Of a DNA stretch of 64,000 nucleotides, positions 37,701 through 44,375 are shown one piece after another. A program made the translations under genes and the position numbers. Source of the DNA: Paragorgia papillata (lineage: Eukaryota > Cnidaria > Anthozoa > Scleralcyonacea > Coralliidae). How positions within the stretch are numbered: position 1 is the stretch's first letter; each line of letters opens with the position of its first letter. Where the stretch lies: contig JAWNZC010000230.1 of NCBI GenBank assembly GCA_035771165.1, positions 124,001 through 188,000 on the forward strand, read 5' to 3'. The notes under the pieces are model-generated. The model did not search any database, had not been told where the DNA came from, and saw only the letters and a program-made list of their open reading frames with translations.

Positions 37701-40678
37701 CCGTCTGCAGATCACTTCGACCATAGCGCTTTTCCCGAATTTCATCGATTCGCTTGCTCAGTCTGGGACAAACATAGGCAGCAGGATCGTCTTTGGATAC
37801 TTCAACAATGAAACCTTCAATCTGTCTTTTCACCAAAGGAATATGGGAGCACAACTTCCAGCCAGGATACCATTCAGCCTGTGACTGCAGCATAAGGACA
37901 ACCAAGGGCCACAACAAATCGAGAACACCCAGCAAGTCATGGACAAAGTCTTGACCACACAACTTGTAGCCAAGCTGTTCTCTATTGTCATGGTCTTTGA
38001 AGGTCTCTATGTACACTTCCAAACTGTCTGCGAGGTTCTTCAGCGAGAAGTAGCTGGAGCTCATAAATCGCTGATGCGCATAGGAGTTGGTCACCCGAAA
38101 TGGAAGCTTGAGATCCTTTGCTGTGTGACGTGCTACACTGTGCATCTTACCATGCCTGAAAAGTTGGTGGTAAAGTGCCATTCTTTTCAGCAGGCGATCA
38201 ACAAAAGACGAATCTTTAAACTCACTGAACACTTTGTCCAGCCAATGCGCAGGGTCCCATTGTACAGGCCACCAAAACTTTTCTTTGCATGAGAGGCCAT
38301 CTTCTAACAGTCGCATGATAGGCTCGTTCTGGACCTTCGCCATCTTATTAATAACTAAAATGTATGAGAAAAAGTAGAGAACTTAAAAAAAACGAGTTGC
38401 CATTGTGGCGTCTCGCCGCGCAAATTATTATTCAGTTTTTTTTTAAATATTTGGGGCACATCGTACACGACGTGTCGACGTTTACATGTTCAGTCTTTAA
38501 TGTGTTTTCGTCTAGGTATTCCATAGTTATAAAAGGTAAAAAGACTTTATAAAGCTAAAAATTTGTGACAAAATGTCCGAGTCGCCCAAGGCGCGCCGCG
38601 CGCCAGAGTGCAGAGTATATTTAACAGTGTCACAGTGTGTTCAGACACGAGTACACGACTACGAGTCACCATATAAATTACCATAAAACGCAAACAAACA
38701 TATAATCACTACTACGAACAGTCGATTAAGAGTCGAACACTACAATATACATACACTCACCTCGCAAAATTGAACGCCAAAAGTCTCTTGAACGCAAGAT
38801 CCACAGTAAAAATACTCAATAGCAGCTTGTCACTTCGAAGTATCGATGTTCTCCTTGAAAAGTCAAACCGAAAGAGCGCGATACGTCGAAAAAATTATAA
38901 TTTGCCAATCAGCGAAGATCAGATTTCTCAATGGCGAATTTCTATTGGCTAAGCCCACCAAATCTGAAGTAAACTGTCATTAAATGCGCCACGTGGGGCG
39001 CCTTTGGCAACTATAATGTTATTGTTGTCTGCAGCGCTGCAAGCGCATTGAAATTCGCGGTTAGTGTCGCGCGCGTTTTGCTGCGCGCCCTTCACGCTTA
39101 CGCGGTTAGGGCGCAGGGCGCTCGCAATATTGCGCGGCGCATTACGAAATCGCGCTGCACATTACGAAATTGCGCGGCGGATAGGAAAATCTTCAAAATT
39201 TGCGCGTCAGGACGCGCATTTTGTCCGAAATTGCGCAACCTAGATCTAGGTTGCGCAATACAAACTTTCCAGTCTGGTAGACCTTGAGGTTTGAGCTGAC
39301 CGTTTTAACCAATATTTCGAAGACTATTGCTTATACGGTTTAGTAAAAATTTTGCGTAAATAGAATCAATAAGATGATGTTGTAACTGTGAATCGCGATA
39401 TATGAATAGATGTGCATGAAATAAAGTTAAAAGCGTCACTGGAATATATGAAGCTGGCCAGACATCCAGGTAAATAATTATTATCCGCTAGATTTCGCCG
39501 ACATTTGTAGCTTTTTTAAAGCTTTTCGCACAGATTTATTTACATGACCAGCAAGAACATATATATTCATAATACCATTCTTCGTAAATTTTGTAAAGCT
39601 CTGAGCTATAGTAAGCGAAATATTAGCTTTCAAGTAAACTAATTTGGGCAGTCGCTTCAGACGCTATAAAACCGTTAACACCTTTGAGCGTTTGTTTACA
39701 ATCTTAAATTTCTCTCAACGCTCTTATAAGCCGTAATCAAACGAGAACGCAAGTCATCGCAAGTTGGCAGTCAGAATTTCTGTGGCGGTCGTTTGAACAC
39801 CCAAATTAACAAAATAAAGATTTCATGAGTGTTTTAAACAAGTTTTAACTTTGTCACGGTACATGATATTTTCGGAAAACTTTCAGAGCGGCTGACTGAG
39901 ATAGCGTGACTGCCAACTTGCGATGACTTGCGTTCTCGTTTGATTAGTGCTTTACGCTTTACACTGACTTTCACGCTTATTTGTTTGCATAGGCAACAAG
40001 AACATAGTCAAATTTGTCAAAGCAGTATTCTTCGTAAATTTCGTTAAGTTCTAGGCTAAACTTTTCAAAATATTAGCTTTCGACTAAACAAATTACACAT
40101 AACAATACCAGCCCATAATTTCATGCTCGTTTGAGCAGGCCTTAATGGGGGACGAAAATATCGAGGCCCGCAAAGAAGGCCTGCGAAGGAAGGCTACGAG
40201 TAACTCGGCTAGCCGGGTAACTCGCCTCCATATAAACAGGCCCTAAATATGCTGTGTTGACATTCCGGGTGACATTTCGTGCTGAACTTTACGCTATAAA
40301 ATGGGAAAACTTTAAATATGTATTGAGGTAATTTTAGTATTTGTAATTTGCCTGGATTATTTATTAAAACCTAGACTAACCTCTTTCCTTCCACATTGCT
40401 TTATGGATCTCAACAAATGCATTTTTAATGCCTTTTGCTACTTTGTCTGGGTCATTGGAATAAAAATCTTTCTGTTTTCTTATCTTGGCCCAGAGATTTT
40501 CCCTTGCAAACAAGGCAGCGTTACGACCGCCATGACCATCAAAAACTCCGAAGAAAGCTTCGTTATCTTCTTGTGGCCCCATTGTTACTACAGTAAAATC
40601 CTCCATTGTCTTTCTCGACCCTTGACTCGCTTCAGCAGAAACTCGAATATGAACTCCAGTTGCTGTTGATATCGACAT
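16492..40678 (-). CDS. PPM1D: PPM1D (Wip1)-like PP2C phosphatase, complete four-exon gene
   Basis: Exons (minus strand) 40678-40381, 24352-24002, 23276-23060 and 16756-16492 total 1131 bases and join in phase to 376 residues. PP2C motifs in order: MED (Glu26, Asp27), FDGHGGR (Asp47), SGTTAS (114-118), VGDSR (Asp134), SDGLW (Asp255) and RADNTSAIV (Asp306); these acidic residues bind the catalytic Mn/Mg ions. LAKWRERNLRADNTS and the AMWKER-(D)SWPK join resemble vertebrate PPM1D closely. Known: PPM1D dephosphorylates Ser/Thr residues of ATM/ATR and p53-pathway proteins and of p38, in the nucleus. The tail after the catalytic domain is short and Ser-rich (YDSSTSSDRPLSSSKRARSP, with a possible nuclear-localisation KRAR), far shorter than in vertebrates. 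Introns are 16.0, 0.73 and 6.3 kb and filled with transposons. Confidence 0.9.
16827..19132. repeat. Compound inverted and tandem duplication in intron 3
   Basis: Outer arms (about 16827-16943 and 19012-19132) are inverted copies of about 115 bp that share GAAGTACTCTTCGATTCCGT and its complement. Inside, 17578-18240 is repeated at 18300-18960 with offset about 722 bp. A GTCAGCGGGAGAG/GCGGGGGAGACTCTGGGGAA word occurs twice near 17450-17560 and inverted near 18230-18260 and 18950-18970. Short ORFs here are open by chance. Confidence 0.8.
19464..21079. mobile_element. 1.6-kb hAT-like element, no transposase
   Basis: Ends CAGGCACGTAGCCAGG and CCTGGCTACGTCCCTG, flanked by an exact 8-bp duplication GTTCAACT (19456-19463 and 21080-21087). 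Subterminal GGGGGGGAGCC is mirrored by GGCTCCCCCC. The interior is AT-rich without a long frame, so it is non-autonomous. It lies in PPM1D intron 3. Confidence 0.85.
21754..21963. mobile_element. 210-bp MITE with about 80-bp perfect arms
   Basis: Arms begin CAATCTCGTTCCCAGAGCCC and extend to AACGGATTATCC; flanked by GTTTGTAAC on both sides (21745-21753 and 21964-21972; 8 or 9 bp duplication). Near-perfect arms suggest a young insertion. Confidence 0.85.
22110..22420. repeat. Poly-C patch and AAGGTTATAT repeats
   Basis: C-rich run at about 22129-22158, then diverged units of AAGGTTATATTTTATATATA from 22260 to 22410. Confidence 0.7.
22533..22576 (-). ncRNA. Type I hammerhead ribozyme, intact
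   Basis: Minus strand: GTTGC, CTGATGA, stem II CGC/GCG with a CTAACC loop, GAAA, stem III ACT-CAG-AGT, cleavage A, then GCAAC pairing with GTTGC. Relative to 4554-4592 the stem sequences differ while pairing is kept (stem III ACC/GGT there, ACT/AGT here; stem II and stem I also change in matched fashion). That covariation supports a real fold. Confidence 0.75.
22619..22658 (+). ncRNA. Hammerhead ribozyme, stem III eroded
   Basis: Plus-strand partner of 22533-22576 across a short spacer. GTTGC/GCAAC, CTGATGA and GAAA are intact, but the four bases CTCA of stem III are missing, leaving at most one pair. The two copies sit head to head in an inverted repeat of about 22508-22685. Cleavage activity is doubtful. 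Confidence 0.6.
22714..23005. repeat. Dispersed repeat, copy 2 (inverted)
   Basis: Inverted copy of 4689-4945, with an extra 35-bp palindromic patch near 22925-22965 (AAAACACTCGGC region mirrored by CTCGTGTTTTA). Preceded by (TA)n and the hammerhead pair. Confidence 0.75.
23060..23276 (-). CDS. PPM1D: PPM1D-like exon 3
   Basis: 217 bases. Acceptor TTTGCAG, donor CACAG|GTAAAC. Starts GDLWSFNPTVGEFIVSP and contains ASDGLWNAMTNKEVV, with the metal ligand Asp255. An ORF listed at 23175-23360 is this exon in the wrong frame. Confidence 0.9.
23624..24113. repeat. 245-bp tandem duplication across an exon-intron border
   Basis: 23624-23868 and 23869-24113 appear identical base for base. The unit holds 112 bases of PPM1D exon 2, its GTAAGC donor and about 130 bases of intron 2. 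The right copy belongs to the full exon; the left copy is an exon tail with a donor but no acceptor of its own. Confidence 0.92.
24002..24352 (-). CDS. PPM1D: PPM1D-like exon 2
   Basis: 351 bases, residues 100-216 and one base. Acceptor CTTTTTTCACATAG, donor CTTG|GTAAGC. Carries SGTTAS, VGDSR, KDHKPE and PFLAIARSLG. Its 3' part (24002-24113) and donor are duplicated at 23757-23868. Confidence 0.9.
24489..26638. mobile_element. 2.15-kb foldback element in PPM1D intron 1
   Basis: Arms of about 0.97 kb (24489-25460 and 25655-26638) are inverted copies with small differences, around a loop of about 195 bp. Tips read GTTATTTACCGGCTGGGAGG. Within each arm a shorter inverted pair occurs (ATATTTGCCCGAGG/CCGAGGGCAAATAT). 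No coding frame. The tips abut ATATAT, so a duplication cannot be judged. Confidence 0.85.
26639..28340. other. Intron 1 spacer
   Basis: No gene or clear element. A word GGCGTTCACTCGGGCTACTG at about 27350-27369 recurs inverted at 42459-42478, so a dispersed repeat is present. Short frames such as 27783-28043 (minus) show no recognisable motif. Confidence 0.4.
28360..28430. repeat. G-rich tract
   Basis: About 70 bp of nearly pure G after GCAGGGACGTGGCGAAGG (about 28338), which resembles a hAT-type end as at 19464. G-quadruplex formation is plausible. Confidence 0.7.
28431..29622. other. Intron 1 spacer with small hairpins
   Basis: Inverted repeats at about 28570-28644 (GAAAATTCTCGGTGCTCTA arms) and 29000-29063 (CAGAATAAAGA arms). 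A LINE tail is listed separately. No gene seen. Confidence 0.5.
28850..29000 (+). mobile_element. Probable LINE 3' end
   Basis: A GGGACTTCCCTGCCATTTTT stretch followed by GGCAAAGCTTG and a (TAAA)n tail at 28981-28998 looks like the 3' UTR and tail of a non-LTR retrotransposon. No reverse-transcriptase sequence remains. Low confidence. Confidence 0.4.
29623..34696. mobile_element. 5.07-kb element with AACACG/CGTGTT palindrome arrays
   Basis: Ends are inverted repeats: ACTAGAAAACTTGACGTGTT at the left, and the complement (one mismatch) at the right. Subterminal blocks 29635-30050 and 34135-34690 consist of AACACG and CGTGTT half-sites a few to about ten bases apart, including the perfect palindrome AACACGTCGACGTGTT. 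The middle holds a 2.3-kb minisatellite block and AT-rich DNA. No transposase frame and no clear target duplication. A shorter relative lies at 42945-43290. It sits in PPM1D intron 1. Family not recognised. Confidence 0.7.
31310..33640. repeat. Compound minisatellite of GAGTGYAGAGTG-type units
   Basis: Blocks in order: AGAGTGCACTGAGAGTGT units (31340-31620), (GTGCA)n (31680-31820), (GTGTA)n with GTGTAGAG interruptions (31820-32115), diverged GAGTGCAGAGTGTAGAG units (32116-32620), then the 16-mer GAGTGTGGAGTGCAGA with GAGTGTGGAGTTTG interruptions at regular spacing (32630-33640). All could derive from one AGAGTGYA unit. The plus strand is G-rich and poor in C throughout. ORFs of up to 457 codons on either strand are products of the repeat. 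Confidence 0.95.
35215..35300. repeat. Dispersed repeat, inverted partner of 40127-40210
   Basis: About 85 bp containing CGCAGGCCTTCTTTGCGGGC and CGATATTTTCGTCCCCC; its complement is at 40127-40210. The pair brackets the 3.7-kb hAT element. Confidence 0.75.
36195..36565. repeat. Minisatellite inside the hAT element
   Basis: Units of about 113 bp made of two related halves sharing AATGTCTATATTCAGCAACC and AGGAAGG; about three full units downstream of the transposase stop. Confidence 0.85.
36694..38343 (-). CDS. hAT-like transposase, lacking the N-terminal part
   Basis: Seen: an uninterrupted 549-codon frame inside the element. Residues 28-40 (QWDPAHWLDKVF) match the hAT region with a conserved His after a helix of the RNase-H-like fold; TNSYAHQRFMSSSYFSL (about 86-102) fits the following strand region. 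From residue 447, SGTEAVAESFYRVV plus an NRSKVDWCLP segment resembles the C-terminal hAT dimerisation region, which also has a Ser-rich turn, Glu, Phe pattern. The BED zinc finger and first catalytic Asp expected upstream are not found in 38344-39277, so the protein is probably a truncated or internally deleted transposase. The 8-bp target duplications of the host element agree with hAT. Sequence identity to any known family is unmeasured. Intact length suggests recent activity or retained function. Confidence 0.65.
   Translation of the reverse strand: MAKVQNEPIMRLLEDGLSCKEKFWWPVQWDPAHWLDKVFSEFKDSSFVDRLLKRMALYHQLFRHGKMHSVARHTAKDLKLPFRVTNSYAHQRFMSSSYFSLKNLADSLEVYIETFKDHDNREQLGYKLCGQDFVHDLLGVLDLLWPLVVLMLQSQAEWYPGWKLCSHIPLVKRQIEGFIVEVSKDDPAAYVCPRLSKRIDEIREKRYGRSDLQTGWFVVGGGDDGVPTDWTARELDDSVDDLKTLARDVISQMEVRYNNSFSDLNRMLSRCFDFALLFVGLCGARAEDRIPVDNKKFSELGADEFRRCVTYVSQMPHIREKNLEICSELSSTVFWRLKKVLIAVVWGDMFHTHFCNFFKKIAVKDNVDFSLKDLVVPEGVFVTKFLEGTRRQFTLSEVFEVELSNGEKIEVLFDEEIIIKSLYTDASFYSAVGQEFCLIFDIFYAKSGTEAVAESFYRVVDKQEMEGGQSTRVLMNRSKVDWCLPSVIQCDSALNEMAKLYINGDKDLGIASHSIPVYRDRRSWQRHEGELSKVLARIITSRPKLPFLL
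39735..39945. mobile_element. 211-bp MITE with about 38-bp arms
   Basis: Arms AATCAAACGAGAACGCAAGT then CATCGCAAGTTGGCAGTCA, mirrored exactly at the right. Target duplication not evident. In PPM1D intron 1. Confidence 0.8.
40127..40210. repeat. Dispersed repeat, inverted partner of 35215-35300
   Basis: GAGCAGGCCTTAATGGGGGA then CGAAAATATCGAGGCCCGCA, complement of 35215-35300. Confidence 0.75.
40381..40678 (-). CDS. PPM1D: PPM1D-like exon 1
   Basis: Encodes residues 1-99 plus one base, from ATG 40678-40676 to the donor AGAG|GTTAGT. The start MSISTATG is supported by conserved PP2C sequence beginning within ten residues (HIRVSAEASQGSRKTMED). Confidence 0.88.
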
Positions 40679-40880
40679 CTTGTTTTGTTAAAGTATTTTT
40701 CTTACTGAGGATCTTACTTGATCTTCGCTCGTGTCGTGTTGTGTTTTTCTTTCTTTCTCCTGAGTTCATTGTTAATTACATATGAATATTTTCCCGGCCG
40801 GTTTGAAGCAACCAATCAGAAGCTTGCTGACTGGTATTGATTTCATGTCCAGCCAATCATATGCCAGGTGACCGCACAGC
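40679..40880 (-). promoter_or_regulatory. Probable PPM1D-like promoter region
   Basis: Directly upstream of the exon-1 ATG. Two CCAAT words (about 40811 and 40852 on plus) and a GC-richer patch CCCGGCCGG (about 40793) are the only promoter-like signals; there is no clear TATA box. Confidence 0.3.
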
Positions 40881-41782
40881 GCATGCTGGGGCCAGTTCGG
40901 GCAGGAATGGGCAACTTTGCCCATTGACTGAAGCGTGTTTGGTCTTGCGCGGGCCGCAAACGGGGCTCTAATTAGAACACCATACAGAAATATTATTATC
41001 TAATTTAATAATTCATGAAGAAAATTCAAAAGAAATGAATGTTTAATCAGGTGCTGTAAATCGGATACAAATTCGTCTTGATTTACATAAACTTTCCGGA
41101 TCGATTTTCTCACACCGAGCTCATCTTAAATTAAATATTGTTGATAAATCTCAACAGTTAGATGTGTGAATTGTAAAAGTAAAAGTTTCTTCCACTCTCC
41201 TTCCTAGTTGTAAGAAATAGACTAGTAATTAATTTAATGTTGACTTATTAAAATCCTGAAGAAATAATGTTTAGTTTATACCCAAGGGTATATATAGAAG
41301 AACGCAAACAGTGATATGTTTAGAGTGCTTAATTCATTTGAGACAGGTATAAAATGGTCAGCCGTGCACTGATGTAATTCTCAATTCAAGCCAACGTGCA
41401 TGCAAGTTCATTTTGTTGGAAACACCTTGTTTTCAAAGCCAAAGGAAAAGTTCGGGATTTGACGACGTACGTAGATGTCTTTGGACAATATTTAACTAAC
41501 GGTTTTAGTACGAAACACGAATCTCAGCCGAGAATCTGATACTGTGGCTAGTGGCTAAAAGGTAGAAGTATAATTATCTGCGCGAAACGCAAGATTGTGT
41601 TAGCTTTTTGTGTAACTCTAACCAATGCGCGACGATTAAATCAGAGCCAATCAAAGCTCAGAAGTTTTTGGCGTCCCGTACGAGCTGTCAGTTTGAACGA
41701 TGGAAACAAGTCTTCTTTGATCCTCGGTCGTGTTTATAATATTGGCTAGTTCGAAGCTAGAGAAGAATATTACATAACGCAT
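40881..41782. other. Upstream spacer of PPM1D-like gene
   Basis: Contains a fragment (about 40990-41040) of the dispersed repeat at 4689 and 22714. No gene seen. Confidence 0.4.
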
Positions 41783-42100
41783 TCTATTTTCGAAGAAAGA
41801 CAATATTATGATGACAATAATGCTGGTACAACTGGCAAGTATTTTTAACATTACTTATAGTAAACTTAGATAATAAAGCAAGTGTTATCTTTGCCCGTTA
41901 ATATACAAAATCATTGAAAAGTCAGTAATTTACTGACCAATAACTATGTCTGACTCGATATTAAAATTAGTCACTTTTCAATCAATACAAAGATAACACT
42001 TGCTTTATTATCTAAGTTTACTATAAGTAATGTTAAAAATACTTGCCAGTTTACCAGCATTATTGTCATCATAATATTGTCTTTCTTCGAAAATAGATTA
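41783..42100. mobile_element. 318-bp inverted-repeat element
   Basis: Arms of about 125 bp (from TCTATTTTCGAAGAAAGACA inward) mirrored at the right, around a loop of about 70 bp that is itself partly symmetric (AAAAGT and TTACTGACC words). Confidence 0.8.
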
Positions 42101-42500
42101 TGTCGCTGGCAAGTATCTTGATATTATATACACTTTCAATCGCACACGCCGTTAATAGTTGTGTTGATATTTAATACCTGAAGAGACTCGACATATGAAC
42201 GCTGTGTGCATGTGTGGAAATACGTTAATAAATACAGGCAATCGTGTTTTATTATTGCAAATTGTGTTTTCTATCAGAGATTTGGATTGTGTTTTGACTT
42301 TTGTCTGTGACCAATGTGTTTACTGTAATAGACTTTAGATCTTAGCACTGCATGTGACAACCTGCGCATGTATATGATTGCAGCTTCGATAACACTTCAG
42401 TACCTTTTACCCAAAACACCTTCACGTACTACAGTATATATAGCACTGTGGTTTTGCAGTAGCCCGAGTGAACGCCTGACAGGTTGAAGGTTTTACCACA

Positions 42501-42784
42501 GGAGCCCATCTTGGCAATTCGTCATGCCAAAAAGTGCGTGGGCACCCTGTGGCGGACTCGAAAGACGCGCGGGAGACTGTGGCAGGGGATTTAAAAAAAC
42601 GAAAAACGGTTACCGGAAGCGGAAAAAAAAGGCGGAAAAAAGGGAAAAATGTGGGGAAAGGGGGGGGAGGGATGATTTAACACACAACGACCGAGTGTGC
42701 CACAGTCCCCCGCGCGTCTTTCAAGTCCGCCACAGGGTGCCCACGCGCTATTGGCATGACGAATTGCCAAGATGCATGGGCTCC
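42501..42784. mobile_element. 284-bp MITE with about 95-bp arms
   Basis: GGAGCCCATCTTGGCAATTC arm mirrored at the right, including GGGCACCCTGTGGCGGACT. The loop is purine-rich. Target duplication not evident. Confidence 0.8.
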
Positions 42785-42944
42785 CTGGGTCTCCCAGTCT
42801 CTTTGATTGCCGCGGAAATTGTATCAAAGTGGCGGGAGCTTCGAGAAAACCCTTGTGTTTATTTCTGGAAAGAAATCAATCGATCGTCGTTTCGATCGTG
42901 GCAAAATTATGGCCAGTCTTGTGCTTGAAGTACCCATACTGTGC

Positions 42945-43290
42945 ACTAGAAAATCGAACGTGTTGTAAGAACACGCACTTTTGTCCCCTATAGTAACACG
43001 CTTAAAGCGTGTTCTACACGGTGGCGTGTTCTGAAAATAGACGTGTTCTATATCCTAGCGTGTTGCTACAACAACACGCTAAAAGCGTGTTCTTCAAAGC
43101 TAGCGTGTTCTACACGATTAGCGTGTTCCAAATGTTAGCGTGTTGTAAGAACACATTAGCTAATATCTTAAACGTGTTATAATAACACGCGCCGTGTTAT
43201 TAAAACACGCATGCCCAATAGGCGTGTTACTATAGGGGACAAAATGCCGTGTTGTAAATCAACACGTTTAGCGTGTTATACAAAGCGTGT
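42945..43290. mobile_element. Second AACACG/CGTGTT palindrome element
   Basis: Starts ACTAGAAAATCGAACGTGTT, close to the left end of the 5-kb element at 29623. About 20 CGTGTT/AACACG half-sites follow; TTTTGTCCCCTATAGTAACA (about 42977) is mirrored near 43219-43240. A matching right end with CTAGT is not seen, so it is probably truncated or rearranged. Confidence 0.6.
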
Positions 43291-43446
43291 TGCAAGCAAA
43301 AGAACACTACTGACAGGCGACAGCAAGACTAAAGGTGACGACTTTGATGAAAAAGAGCAAAGCCAAAGGTATATATGTATATATATATATATATTTAATA
43401 TAGCAAACAATGAGGTAGATCTCGTATAATATGTAGATGTTACATA

Positions 43447-43840
43447 TTAAATATTAACGTTTAATCCTGCGGCCTTCAATCGTCCGTAAAAGGTCTGCAA
43501 CTTAATGCATCTTGATATTTTCCTGGACTTTGCCTTTCCCTTTCCCTTCTGCAGGTTTTGGATGCTATTTTGGCCCCTATCCATCAACACACAATCTTCC
43601 AAAACCATTGCTACGTTGTTGGTTTCCTTGCCATATTGGATGTTCAACACGTAGTGGGTTGCCAGCCATAGCGTCAACAATCCAACAACAGTCGGGCTCG
43701 TTACTTCGCATATATAAGAACTGCATCGACGTACAGAAATGCCTGATCGATCCCTGTAACAGTTTGTGTTGTCACTATGCAGGGTGCATTGACAATACTG
43801 GACTCCATACTCTCTCCTGGCTGCAAAATAAGTGCTTAAG
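43447..43840 (-). CDS. Possible terminal exon, unknown
   Basis: A minus-strand frame is open from a TTATTTTGCAG acceptor-like site (about 43828) to TAA at 43447. It reads a Cys-rich part (YCQCTLHSDNTNCYRD), a hydrophobic helix (VVGLLTLWLATHYVLNIQYG) and a basic tail. The plus strand is also open here and no homolog is recognised, so this may be chance. Confidence 0.25.
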
Positions 43841-44060
43841 AGAGGTGTCTGCTTAAGAGAGGTGTCTGTTTAAGAGAGGTGTCTGCTTAAGAGAGGTGTC
43901 TGTTTAAGAGAGGTGTCTGTTTAAGAGAGGTGTCTGCTTAAGAGAGGTGTCTGTTTAAGAGAGGTGTCTGTTTAAGAGAGGTGTCTGCTTAAGAGAGGTG
44001 TCTGCTTAAGAGAGGTGTCTGTTTAAGAGAGGTGTCTGCTTAAGAGAGGTGTCTGCTTAA
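43832..44060. repeat. 17-bp minisatellite
   Basis: About 13 units of TTAAGAGAGGTGTCTGC, with C/T variation at the last position. Confidence 0.95.
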
Positions 44061-44375
44061 GTTACATCATATCACATTTTCTACTACTGAATCACATTTT
44101 ACTCACCGTACCTGCTTTGCAAAATGATCTAAGGTTTGACAGTCTGGCAAAAGCTTCACGAAATGCCCTTCCTCTTTCCCTGCAAGCGCGAATAAAATAT
44201 AAGTGAACTTTTTATTATTACATAAAATTACTGGATAATGTTTTTAAAGCACAACAGAAATAGAAATTCATATAAATCACAATCAATATACATGTGTATT
44301 GTTTAAACTCTATATCGACCAGACGCTACTATAATTCATCGCTCAACTTCTTCGAAAGTGTTTGATTCTCCCCTG

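Larger units (their letters stand above)
35579..39277. mobile_element. 3.7-kb hAT-type transposon with transposase remnant
   Basis: Ends CCAGACTGGAAAGTTTG and complement, flanked by an exact 8-bp duplication TAGACCTT (35571-35578 and 39278-39285). Subterminal TTGCGCG words crowd both ends, and a 28-bp perfect palindrome centred near 39243 (TTGCGCAACCTAGA and complement) marks the right end. Contains the 549-codon gene at 36694-38343 and a minisatellite. The 326-bp element at 12299 has the same ends. Inserted in PPM1D intron 1. Confidence 0.88.

Noticed and set aside
43512..43856. 114-codon plus-strand Cys-rich ORF
   Set aside because: Opposite strand of a slightly better exon candidate, with no motif; neither is secure.
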